Assembly (NCBI GenBank): GCA_028673005.1 | Contig: CM054114.1 | Span: 19,396,637 to 19,460,636 of the forward strand | Length of the DNA stretch: 64,000 nt | Reading direction: 5' to 3' | From: Tanypteryx hageni | Taxonomy: Eukaryota > Arthropoda > Insecta > Odonata > Petaluridae | Notes under the pieces: model-generated | Told to the model about the DNA's origin: nothing | The model's input: only the letters and a program-made list of their open reading frames with translations | The model's database searches: none | Shown here: one piece after another, positions 54,463 through 64,000 of the stretch | Numbering within the stretch: the first letter of the stretch is position 1 | Layout: each line of letters opens with the position of its first letter | Program-made: the position numbers and the translations under genes

Positions 54463-55207
54463 TAACATATAACATATAACAGGAGGATACTAATGTTTAG
54501 GCACTTCCATATAAGCTGGAGATTCGAAATTTTTTTCATCAGTAGAATTTTGTGCAAAACCGACTAGAAAAAGCGAAAATCTTTAAAAAGCGCAACAATG
54601 CGGCCGCTAAAAATTCGCAATTGTTTAAACAAATTTTCATTGTTTATGTATTTTCGCATGTGCTACGGAGTTGAAATTTTTTTTATAAGTAGAATTCTTA
54701 AAAAAACGAAATGTAGATCATACAAATTTTGATATTTTAATTTGTTTGGCAGTTAAAAATTCCTAAAATTTAAACAAATAGATAACTGTTTAGGTACTAC
54801 GGGATGAGCTAGGAAGCTGAAATTTTCAAATTATTTACAGAATAGTGAATTTGCACAAATAAACATTTCAATTTTACTATATATGACATGCGGCGGCCGT
54901 TAAAAATTATTTAATTTTAAACAATTTGAAAATATTATTTGACTTTTAAAAGTGCTAGAACTGTAAACTTTTGCCAAATTGTGTAATTATTACCCCATAA
55001 TGAAGATAGTGTAAAAAATTTTAAATTACAACATTTGGGGATTGCTTAAATCTATTATTTTTACATTTGGGGAAAACGGTAATCGCTACGGAGGTGAAAT
55101 CTTTAGAATTGAAAGAATATTTGTAATGATGAAATGTCTGTCTGAAAAATGAATGTTTTTTCAAGGTGAGATGAAATGCTTGCAATATGCAAGCACCAAT
55201 TACTAGT
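54463..55207 (-). repeat. Satellite unit C, inverted
   Basis: Reverse-orientation copy beginning with the unit's end (ataacaggaggatactaatg) and running back to gcttgcaatatgcaagcacc/aattactagta. The last ~35 bases are missing. With unit B it makes a palindrome with arms of about 745 bp around a short asymmetric centre. This could extrude as a cruciform and would be fragile in cloning or assembly. Confidence 0.92.
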
Positions 55208-56019
55208 ATATATATATTCGTTGTGACAATCCCGACATTTTTTATTTATCTCGCGCTTAGAGGCGAATTTGTGTTTCGTTCCACGCGTGTTGGAGGCGCA
55301 GTGATTCATCATCTTACTCTACGGGATTCCTTTATCCGCTCCCGTCTTCGTATGCTTTCTTTCCCTCTCCGTCGTATTCCACCTAGAAAAAGGGGCGAGG
55401 CGAACGTCGCTCCCGACTCGTGCGTGTCTCTTTATCCTGATTTAAGACGTTTCGCCGCCCTTCGGGCTGCCTACCTCGCTGGCGCTCTTTCTGCATATGG
55501 ATTAAAGAGAGAGGGGGAGTGGGGGGTAGGATTTTATTTACCTTCTTATGGATGATACGTTTTTCGCCCCGAGGACTGAGGTAATTTACCTCAGCTGAAT
55601 ATTTGCGATGAGAATATCGTACTTTCGCGTGCAAGTTGTTTGGAGAGAAAATATTGTGACGAAAAAATTCGACAGGGTGATCCTGATTAATATGCGCGTG
55701 GTAGGTGCCACCGAGTCCGAGATGTTGGTTTTTGCTCTTCCGTAATCTGTGCGCTGCTGGAGTATATAAACGATATAACAGGAACTGTTGGAATCTCGTA
55801 TTCATGTAGGGTATCACCCGGAATAGAAACTTATTGAAATGAACCACATCATGTAACAATAGAGGGTACATTTACTTATTGATGTTCACAATATATCCAT
55901 TCCCTATTCAAAATTAGTGCATGGATTTTTATCAAAATCTAATCTTATATTAATGATTTATATCAGGTTAGACTTTCATTGTAATATGTATTATTAGATT
56001 AATCACGTAAACGATTGAT
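55208..56019. other. GC-richer patch, no gene identified
   Basis: At 55255-55560 the DNA is much GC-richer than the satellite. Plus (55187-55555, 122 codons) and minus (55383-55871, 162 codons) frames overlap it. The plus frame starts inside satellite DNA and neither has a domain I know. A captured or unique segment is possible. Confidence 0.35.
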
Positions 56020-56330
56020 TCACCCCGGGTCTCCTACAACACGGGGGATACCTTCTAAAAAAGGTTCCGCGTGATGTGAATCCGTGTTATGTGAAATTAT
56101 CTAGTGAAGCGAGGATTGCGTTCCCTGCCCATTGGCAAAGGGGGGTATATGTTTCAGGAGACGCTGTGTTGTAATTTTGGGAGAGTGTGCAGTGTTGCCA
56201 TCGCGGATTTGTAAAACGTTAGATCCAACCTCAAATGGAGCTAGATAGGAGCTAAAATTTTAGTTAATAGCGCCAAAAAAGCGCTAGATAGAAAAATCCC
56301 TCTGTTTATATATTTTTCCTAATTTATGCT
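56020..56330. mobile_element. Tigger-like and other transposon end fragments
   Basis: caccccgggtctcctacaac leads to ggttccgcgtgatgtgaatc and cgtgttatgtgaaat, wording of Tigger-type ends. At 56191 cagtgttgccatcgcgg resembles ends of insect DNA elements. No matched termini. Confidence 0.35.
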
Positions 56331-56861
56331 GCCTATGTAAATATTCTACACTCTTATAGTGGTGTTAAATGGACACAAACTAGCTGAAAATTGTGTTGAA
56401 CTGTTTTCATTTGCATTTTAAATATTCTTTTTAAAATTACTTACAATCATCTCGGGTAGTCGGGATTTGAAATTAAATAAGTTTAAGAGAACGAATCTAA
56501 TATTCTCTACCGTATATTTTCGGATATACGTATCTATTCAATCCAAAAATCAAATTTTTATCTTTTACATTTCTCTGAATATACAAAATAAAAATCATTG
56601 CTACATGGAAGGGCAAGCAGGGAGACAATCCGGCGCCGAAGACCAAGGAATAGAAAACAACATCTAAAAAACTCATAATTTCAGTTGTATAAATTATTGA
56701 TTAATAAAGACATGAATAAGAAACCTAAAGGCAATAAAAATGATGATAAATTTAGGTGGTTAACAATTAATTGTAAATATAGGGGCAGCACTGTTTGACT
56801 GAAATTCTTTGCTACTGAAGTACATTGACCAAGAAATTTAAAAACATTTCATTTCTTATAT
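56331..56861. other. No gene seen
   Basis: AT-rich. The 66-codon frame 56467-56667 lacks similarity. Confidence 0.35.
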
Positions 56862-57290
56862 TTATAGCAGGAAACACTTGTTGTCTGACTTAACTAACTT
56901 CAAAGGAGCCATTCCATCGTTAATTTTATAATTAAGTTTCCTATATCTAGCCTGTCGAATAAGTGAATAAGTAAACCTATTGTATGTTTCATTAATAAGA
57001 AAACCTAGGTTTCGTGGTAGACATTCACGGACGACATGTGAAGTTGCAAGCCGTAGTGAGTGGCTCACAAACTTAATCAAAATCAAATGGGGAATCTCTT
57101 TATTCTTTAATTTTGCATACAATCTATTATTAATACCAGTCATTACAGATGAGTTATTAGTCTCAAGAACAACAAGTCTATGTAAATCTGAGCCCAGCAG
57201 ATTGTGTCTGCATTACATTCACTTAATTCAATCAAGTCACCAACGAAGAAGGCCTCTCTGCTTGCCACAAAATTCTTTCTGCGGGAGAGC
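56862..57290 (-). pseudogene. hAT transposase fragment, frameshifted
   Basis: Read on the minus strand, one frame gives GDLIELSECNADTICWA at about 57255-57200. After a frameshift, another gives GSDLHRL, NNSSVMTGINNRLYAKLK, PHLILI, SHSLRLATSH, CLPRNLGFLINETYN and NDGMAPLKLV, ending at TAA 56862. This order matches the catalytic-core region of hAT transposases of the group domesticated as SCAND3/ZBED-like proteins, in which (D)NASVMTG, PHLI, HSLQLA and LPRN..FLI.ETYNWF words are conserved. The C of the usual CxCHS segment is replaced, a frameshift is present, and both ends of the protein are missing, so it is dead. It could have come from a parent of the hAT MITEs in this window, but their link is not shown. 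Confidence 0.8.
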
Positions 57291-57326
57291 AACTGGACCC
57301 GCATTTTAGGGCAGGGAACCATTAAA

Positions 57327-57730
57327 GGGTCACATCACATAGAATTTTAAAATCCCACTGGGGGCACAGAATTTCAGCGTACGTTTGCGATATTGCTGCG
57401 CCGCTTTTCTTATTTAATCGGTGACCTTCAGGTAAATTTTCATATTGAGTGTCTAACAGCATGAAAAACCTATGCAAGGGGTGTACCGAGGGAATTTTTC
57501 GTTTGTCCTGGTTTTCCCAGCTACTTCATTTAATTTTTTAAATATGCCTCGGTTATGCTGGATGGCCACCCTCGACGTTATCAGACTGTAGATCAATGCA
57601 ATCTGTTACATTTGGAATTCATTTTTCTTCTCATTGAAGGTAGGTTAAACCGCTCAATAAATTACACGAGAAAAAAGGCATAAAATTTTGCGCTAAAATT
57701 AAAAAAAATCTGATGTGGCCACCACATCAC
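57327..57730. mobile_element. Possible TIR element, weak
   Basis: ggtcacatcacatagaattt at the left is echoed inverted by ggccacatcagattttttt at the right. The right boundary sits in a perfect 8-bp palindrome with a 3-base centre (tgatgtgg cca ccacatca, 57711-57729). No target duplication could be fixed. Confidence 0.3.
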
Positions 57731-58119
57731 TTTCTCCGTATCTGTAATATTTCTAAAAATTCCAAATAGGTTAAATTATAATAAAATTTTCAAGGAACTG
57801 CTCCAAAGATTAAGAAAAAATAAAGAAGCGTTACTAAGGCGTAACTAAGCGTCAATTGTTAACAATAGTCGTCAGTAGGTGGCGTGGTGGTGGCAGCTAA
57901 AAATATAAAATATCTCTTAAGCAATGCATTATATGTTTCAAACAAAGGTTTTAAAACGTTAAATTTCCTACAACTTTTATTCCAATACATTTTTACATTT
58001 ATCAAATATTAGAGCAAATATTTCAAAATAACGGATAAGTGACAAGAGTAAAAACTCGCTTCCGGTTGACCGATTTTTACCAAAAACTAATCAGTTCCTG
58101 TGACTGTCATAAAAATGTT
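57731..58119. other. No feature recognised
   Basis: AT-rich spacer, possibly the outer part of the repeat at 58120. Confidence 0.35.
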
Positions 58120-58318
58120 AAATATAAAATTTCGTGTGTTTTGAGTTAGAACACCCACAAAAATGCTATCACATGCACATACACAGACATCATCGAGAAA
58201 ATGGTCAAAACGTGTTCAGGGGACCTCAAAATGTGTATTTCCGTTAAAATCTCGTAGTCAATTTTTATCATGAAAACAATACTTTCCCCTACACTACGTA
58301 TATGGAGAAAGTAAAAAA
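58120..58318 (+). repeat. Dispersed repeat, copy 1 of 2
   Basis: Matches the reverse complement of 63799-63980: gagttagaacacc, cacagacatcatcgagaaaa, tggtcaaaacgtgttcaggg, gacctcaaaatgtgtatttc, cgttaaaatctcg, catgaaaacaatacttt and atggagaaagt. It is conserved enough to be a common family. I do not know its class. It has no frame. Confidence 0.85.
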
Positions 58319-59136
58319 ATGCTCAATTTATCGCGAAAAGCGCTTAAACAGCGACACTGAGTGTATGTTACAGAGGCGACCAAAGCGTATTTTGGGAGTT
58401 ATATGTTCCAGGGACCCAAAAAAGAGCCTGCTGTGCATTTTATGTTTGGGATATACCGAATAAACGAAATGAAATGTATTAGAAAGAATACGTTTGGGCA
58501 GTTTTTTCAGAGGTATATTCAAGGAACAAAGAACTTGGGAAAAGGTGTTCGGACTCTTTAAGTTTCAACGGTCAACTTTTCTCCCATTACATATCATGAT
58601 TTTTTGCGTCACATCGATTAGACCATTTTATCGCCCTATTCTAGAAAATAATAAACCCTGACCGATCGTTTATTTCTATCGAATGGAGTCAATTAAGCGT
58701 GGTCCAACGACTTTTCGGCCGTTATGGATATCCATATGCTCTTTAAAGGTCGATAAATAACGTTTTATGCTCATTGGACGGTCGAGTATTGTCTCTTAAA
58801 GGGCTTTATTGCGAAGGCAGCTCAGGATTTATTACTAGCAGCGTCATCAGACCATGAAATAGTCTCTCAGGAAGTATCACTCCATAAATTTCTTACGATC
58901 AGTCTTTCAGGATTCTGCTTCGAGGGTTTTCCTCAGCCAAAACATTCATCACACCAAATAATATTTTTGAATTCAGGAAATCGATCTTAAACATTCTAGG
59001 CCGAAGCAAAATGCAGGATATAATCTTGCTTTGTGTGCAAGTATTTTCATCGGAAGCTGTTTATGGGAAATAATTGTTGCAACATGCAAAGCATAAACTC
59101 GCATAACCGTACGCTTGCAGTCCATGTTATGATTTT
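58319..59136. other. Non-repetitive block at 58560-58960
   Basis: Contains attta(t), ttttatgctcattgg and other homeodomain-like words and little simple sequence. Short frames on both strands at 58328-58561 have no motif. Candidate conserved non-coding DNA, unproven. Confidence 0.25.
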
Positions 59137-59216
59137 ACTGCTTGGTTTGGTCATATTGACGGTGGCTTGGTGTAAAACTCGATATATTTCAATGCGAGTG
59201 GACGCTGTATTTTGTG
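59137..59216 (+). repeat. Local duplication, copy 1
   Basis: tttggtcatattgacggtgg, cttggtgtaaaactcgatat, atttcaatg and gacgctgt recur at 59428-59492 with several substitutions, about 285 bases away. Confidence 0.7.
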
Positions 59217-59427
59217 AAATGAATAATTGCGGAAATTCACGTGTAGAATTCTGAAAATTTTGGGATTAAAATAGTACGCATCTTTTTCCGACGGAAGGGT
59301 TTCTCTCGAATTATTTTTATTACTAAATATAGTAAAATAGTTTTTAGGAAAATGTTGCAAATATTTCGCATGCTGCGCTTGCAAAAAATGCGAAACGATG
59401 TTCGATGAGTAGATAGTCGTATAGTTA
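59217..59427. other. Spacer between duplicated segments
   Basis: AT-leaning DNA. Minus frames 59151-59437 run through both the duplication and the spacer and carry no motif. Confidence 0.35.
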
Positions 59428-59492
59428 GTTTGGTCAATTTGGCGGTAGCGTGGCGTAAAATTCGATATATTTTAATGTGAACGCTGTGTTGT
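59428..59492 (+). repeat. Local duplication, copy 2
   Basis: tttggtcaatttggcggtag, cgtggcgtaaaattcgatat, attttaatg and aacgctgt pair with copy 1 at 59145-59207. Confidence 0.7.
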
Positions 59493-61259
59493 TGTCTTGG
59501 GATACATATGGGTTATGTAGTATTATTTACGAAATCAATCTCCATAACTCGATGGATTTAAATTTAAAATTTTGAGCCATTTTTTATCAAATCGATGTAT
59601 CGCAAAAATCTGCTAGAGTGAACTATCATTACGCGATATAATTCATAACAAGAAGCTTTATATTCAGGGAGATACCAATTATAAATTCGAAATTTGTTCA
59701 TCATAATTACAGAAACCACTTGCGGACACATGAACGCTAAACTTAGCATATTAGTCAAAATCTACAAGTCGAATTTTTTTTAACAATTTCGCCATTTGTT
59801 CATGAAGATTATGTTTTATGCAAATATGATCTTGCATTCGCATTGTGTTCTACTTCCATGTATTTATTACGCGCATCTACTCATTTCACCTCCTCTCCGA
59901 CATGATATTAGTTTTTAGTGTATTCGTTACGTCTCCATTCCTTCTTCTGGTCGCATCGTTACTGCCCTTCACCTCCCAGACAAAGCCACCACCTTTCCAA
60001 AGCCTCCCAGAGCCCCATTTTTTTCCTTCGTCTTTCTTCCTTTTATTTTCCAGCTGTAGCCAATACTCTGTCGTTCTTTTTCGCTTTTACCCAGCTGTTG
60101 CCTGCCTATAACACATCTCCCGAATCTCTTATCTTGCGTATATCATCTTTTCTCTTATTCCACAAACAAAAAAGAGCCTCAGTCTGCATCATATGCATCT
60201 CTTATTCTCTCCTCAGTAGATCTCAATTGAGTCGCTCTCCTCCATCACATCTCCAATCCTTTTCAAAACGTCCCTTTTGTGTTCTCAGAGCTACATATCT
60301 TTGATGATTGTTTTCATACCTGCTTCAGATAAAGTTCTTAGAATTGTTGCTAACGTATTAATGTCTTCGCTTTCCATTCGGAACAATGTTCCATATTTAT
60401 TCTTATATTCCAAGAAAACCCCTCACATGTTGGGGGATTTCGTTTACCTTATAACAAAAGAAACTACCCGATTAAAAATAGCGTTTATTTTTACGAAATA
60501 AGATAGTAGATTTCAAAAATGAACCGTCGCGTAGTAATGCTATAGCTCGATTTTTATAGTCTCTGCTTGTTCTTTTATATAAATAGGCACTTATGTTAGG
60601 CTTTCGTTCAGGTGAAAAACCTTGCTGCATTAGGTATTGCCCTAAATTATTCTTAGTGGTTGTTGCACAGGTGTTCGACTCGTTGGAATTGGAACACAAG
60701 TTATTGTCATTTTTAATTCTTTCGCATCTCTTGAGGTCCGTTGTGGCCGAGTATAATTGTGGAACCTTCATCCAACTCACATAATAAAAAGGTAATTTTA
60801 TACTTTTGCGATTTTATAACAAGGATGCTTGCTCAAACCATATCTTTAATTCTAGGCATATTTAGGGGAAAGTGGGGTGATTGTGATGAATTAATATCCG
60901 GGCACAAAAGACATTACCCCTATTCAGGAAGTACAAATATACTTATTTTTAAAAATTCATATGCATTTTCATAAATACAGCATAAAAATAAATCATACTG
61001 TTTACGCAAAAAAGGACATTTATTATCATTTGAAGTATATATACCGTATCTAATTATAACCTATTTTTCTTTTATTATACAAAGATAAATATGGAAATAC
61101 ATCAAGGCAAATAACATGATTTTATTTCGTATAGCTAGCTGTAGATGAACCGATATACATACAAAATTACCGTTCTTCATAACTACATATTATTTTAAAA
61201 AATATATATATATATAATTATACGGCCTTTTAGTTTATTTATTCCATTACTTGCTAATT
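59493..61259. other. No gene seen
   Basis: AT-rich with a CT-leaning part at 59920-60260. Frames of 128 and 102 codons (59918-60304 and minus 60472-60780) show no domains I recognise. Confidence 0.4.
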
Positions 61260-63712
61260 ACCCGGGTTTTGCCCCGTGTTTACAGTTTCAAAATTTCCAT
61301 GCTCATTTCACTCGCTATTATTTTCATGCAACTCAAAATTATCTCGAGATAAGTGACCAGTATTCTTCCTTAATTGGTATGAACAAATTAAATATAGATT
61401 CAAATTTCATATTTTGCTAAGAATATTCAAAATAGATTGTCTAATTTTACATAAAATTAACACGGCCCTCTAGTCAGCGTATTATTTGTATGACACTCCC
61501 CTTCCCCTCCCCAAAATTTATTTTATTGCGGTTCCTTGAATGTCGACAATGTGTCATGGATTTGTTTATTGACGTTGATACTTTGAACTAATGTTTGCCT
61601 AAGATTTACATTGTTTGTTTTAATTCAATTCGCCATTCAGGTCCACCCATCAATTTTCAACAGACAGTTACACTACTTACATAATAATTTTATTTATTCT
61701 CATATAGTCAAATAAGAAAAATTTTCCCGTTTTTAAATAAGTTGAATTTTACAGTTTTTGCGTACTTCGGCTGTATCGAATCGGAACTTCTTACAATAGA
61801 GTCCTCCCTGGTGAATTTTAATCTCAGTTCAAGTGATAATATTATAAATTCTTTCGTCTAAGAGGAATCGGATCGTTTTTTATCTGTAAAATAATTTTGC
61901 GCCACACGATAAGATATCTGAATGACAAACGCTCATTGAGAACACCGTAGTTATTTCTTATATTTATATATATGATAACGGATAAACGATTTGCGAACCA
62001 ATTGAAAGAACAGCATCAACAGAAAGGTGGAGAGAGACGGAGAGAAATAAAACCGATACCTCACTCTTAAATTTGGTGCATGTTGGGATATCTTTTAAGC
62101 CCGCAGAATATAAATATAAGAAAGACAACCAAAATCTTTATTTTCCACTATACGCATTTGTGATTCGTTGGACTTTGCACATTTTCTCCAATAGTCGTAG
62201 ATAAATTTCTTCGTCATGCTCTCGTTGGAAAATTGCTTGTTTGTCGTAGTAACACGCAAGAAATCGTGTCTCCCAGCAGCGTTTAACAATAAAACACGCT
62301 ATGCCCGGTGAGAAGCGCATTAGCTGGTAGCACGTTGGAAGATAAGTCTCGCTCATGTGAGAAATGTTACTTGTAGCTGATACGACTGCTGTTAAAACCT
62401 GCCTTTAGTACAAATAACTCCTTCGAGAAACGTTCCGCGGTGCAGTGGGGAAAAAATAAAGAAAGTGCTAAATGTATGTGCATTGAGGACGATAATTTCG
62501 CTGTCATTTTGGTTTCCAGACTCAAAATTCAGATTAACGATCGTCTTGGTAAGTAAAGAAAAAAGTGTTGCGGTCAAGAGGAACATTTACACAAGTAGAT
62601 GAGATCACAGATATCAGACTAAGCTATTTATGCTTCAAGTTTGGGTAGAAATAACATAATTTCAGCAAATGAGTTCAAAGAAATATCACTAGAATCATCA
62701 CAAAGCGTGTTTCAAACTGTAATACAATAACATAATGCAATATCATTGATTTCAATTATTTTGTTTGTTTACGAACACGTGCATAACTACATGCATGCAC
62801 AATGTGCATTGCACATGTGCTTTTATATTATATCTCCGGCCTATTTCTTTAACTGAAGGCATATCGTGTATTTATAATCTAGGTACTTGTGAAATTTCAT
62901 CGTGTAGCAAATGATGATTGTCAAATGAGAACCTCTAATAGTGGCACTTAACTCCTAAATGGCTGGTCAAATGCATAAATAAGGCTCTTTTGAAGGGTTA
63001 TTTTCCCTTTAAAAGTGTTATACGGACAACCACTGATCGGTAATTATAAGGACTCAATCATCATTAGAGTTATTTCGTCTAAATAGATAACCATTTAACG
63101 ATATCGGAATAAATAACAGGGCGTCAAGGACACTCTTTTATGTTTTAATTTCATATTCTCCTATTCTCTTAACATCTTGATAGTATGCAAGATGTCGTTT
63201 CCCCTTGAAGAAAAGCGGAAAACGAAATTCGATATCTTCTGGACGGAGGCGTGTTTTATTGGCAGGATGGTGAAAAGCGGTTTAAGATAGGAAAAATAAA
63301 AGTTCCGTCCTCCCGCACCATTCCGTAATGGTTTGTGGTTCACGGGATGGGGAAGGGGAGGAGGATAAGAATAGAGAGTGACTGGCAGATGGATAAGGGC
63401 GAGAGATAATGCATAAAAGAGAAGAGAGAATTGATAGATAAGTAGATAGATTATTGCATTTTTCATGAAACCGCCGCCTTACAACATCAATTTTGGTTTC
63501 TCGAACGCGAAGTATCTAGGTATGTTGAAACAAGATGTGAAAGTACATGGAAAGTAAATGGAATACACAGGAGATTTCAAAGGCGTTCTTTATGGAAAAT
63601 GCGCATAAATCGGTATCAAAAGATTTGGAGGTAATCAAATTATTATCTCTGAAACTAGAAGTCGTAATTATATGGTCTCGCGGACTTAATTCTGGTAAAT
63701 GTTGTCCTCAAT
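61260..63712. other. No gene confirmed
   Basis: AT-rich. acccgggttttgccccgtg at 61260-61280 has the look of a decayed dispersed-repeat end. Minus frames at 62095-62356 overlap in two phases; one contains a charged segment but no known motif. A purine-rich patch lies near 63340-63450. Confidence 0.35.
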
Positions 63713-63798
63713 TCGAATGTATTTATATATTATATCTCACAGGTATGACAAAAAATCGAATGTATTTATATATTATATCTCACAGGTATGACAAAAAA
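63713..63798 (+). repeat. Perfect 43-bp tandem duplication
   Basis: Two identical, abutting copies (63713-63755 and 63756-63798) of a unit beginning tcgaatgtatttatatatta and ending ggtatgacaaaaaa. They create a repeated peptide in the spurious frame 63547-63903. Confidence 0.95.
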
Positions 63799-64000
63799 TG
63801 TTGTTTTCACTTTCTCCATACGAAGTATAGGGAAAAGTATTGTTTTCATGAAAAAAATCGACTTCGAGATTTCAACGGAAATACACGTTTTGAGGTCCCC
63901 TGAACATGTTTTGACCATTTTCTGATGATGTCTGAGTGTATTTATGTGACAGCTTTTTGTTGGTGCTCGAACTCAAATACTATTAATCAGGTCAACGCCA
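63799..64000 (-). repeat. Dispersed repeat, copy 2, cut by window end
   Basis: Inverted relative of 58120-58318 (actttctccatacgaagta, tattgttttcatgaaaaaa, gtcccctgaacatgttttga and following). The 43-bp duplication abuts its inner end, so the duplication may have arisen at the repeat boundary. Confidence 0.85.

Noticed and set aside
55383..55871. 162-codon minus-strand frame
   Set aside because: No domain recognised, overlaps a plus-strand frame and lies beside satellite DNA; not enough to call a gene.
62095..62356. Minus-strand frames of 64 and 72 codons with a charged segment
   Set aside because: Two overlapping phases over the same DNA and no recognisable family.
1..64000. A clustered multi-gene system, operon or defence island
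   Set aside because: No adjacent genuine genes exist; the window is repeat-rich eukaryotic DNA.

Overview
The window looks like a stretch of nuclear genome from an animal, most likely an arthropod. It is AT-rich and has no bacterial-style gene packing. It carries short non-autonomous hAT elements, a tRNA-derived SINE, degenerate transposon pieces, satellite-like DNA, and long CT- or GA-rich tracts. I cannot name the species. I found no intact protein-coding gene, rRNA or convincing functional tRNA in 64 kb. Most open frames run through low-complexity or repeat DNA and have no recognisable protein similarity. The window is best read as intergenic or deep intronic DNA shaped by transposons.

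Region by region. 1-7.4 kb: mixed CT-rich and AT-rich DNA, a diverged 155-bp tandem dimer, a decayed copy (4.6 kb) of the satellite found intact at 53-55 kb, and a tRNA-like fragment (6.35 kb). 7.5-17.3 kb: a hAT MITE with a perfect 8-bp target duplication (7.48 kb), a truncated SINE (10.8 kb), a foldback-type element with ~190-bp inverted arms made of ~16-bp subrepeats (15.5-16.0 kb), and an unclassified 775-bp terminal-inverted-repeat element (16.5-17.3 kb). 17.3-36 kb: long polypyrimidine and polypurine tracts, a pogo/Tigger-like MITE (21.5 kb), a perfect 219-bp direct duplication (22.7-23.1 kb), and a compound tandem array that alternates a ~345-bp body with GA-rich tracts (27.0-28.7 kb). 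36-40 kb: three hAT-type elements, two with perfect 8-bp target duplications. One of them keeps a short reading frame resembling the tail of a transposase. 40-52 kb: SINE copies at 44.2 and 47.8 kb (the latter with a perfect 15-bp target duplication), and repeat copies with hammerhead-like core motifs. 52.5-55.2 kb: a short inverted-repeat element, then a ~785-bp satellite unit, two copies in tandem and one inverted, forming a ~1.5-kb palindrome. 56.9-57.3 kb: a frameshifted hAT transposase relic, the only sequence whose protein family I recognise well. 57.3-64 kb: further dispersed repeats.

Several non-repetitive, GC-richer blocks (about 3.6, 5.1, 24.3, 36.9, 47.4, 51.3 and 58.6 kb) stand out from the surrounding AT-rich DNA. 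They are candidate conserved or regulatory DNA, but only cross-species alignment could show this. No multi-gene system is visible. The novelty here lies in the repeats: the foldback element, the higher-order satellite palindrome, the 16.5-kb TIR element, and recurrent hammerhead-like and splice-like motifs inside dispersed repeats.
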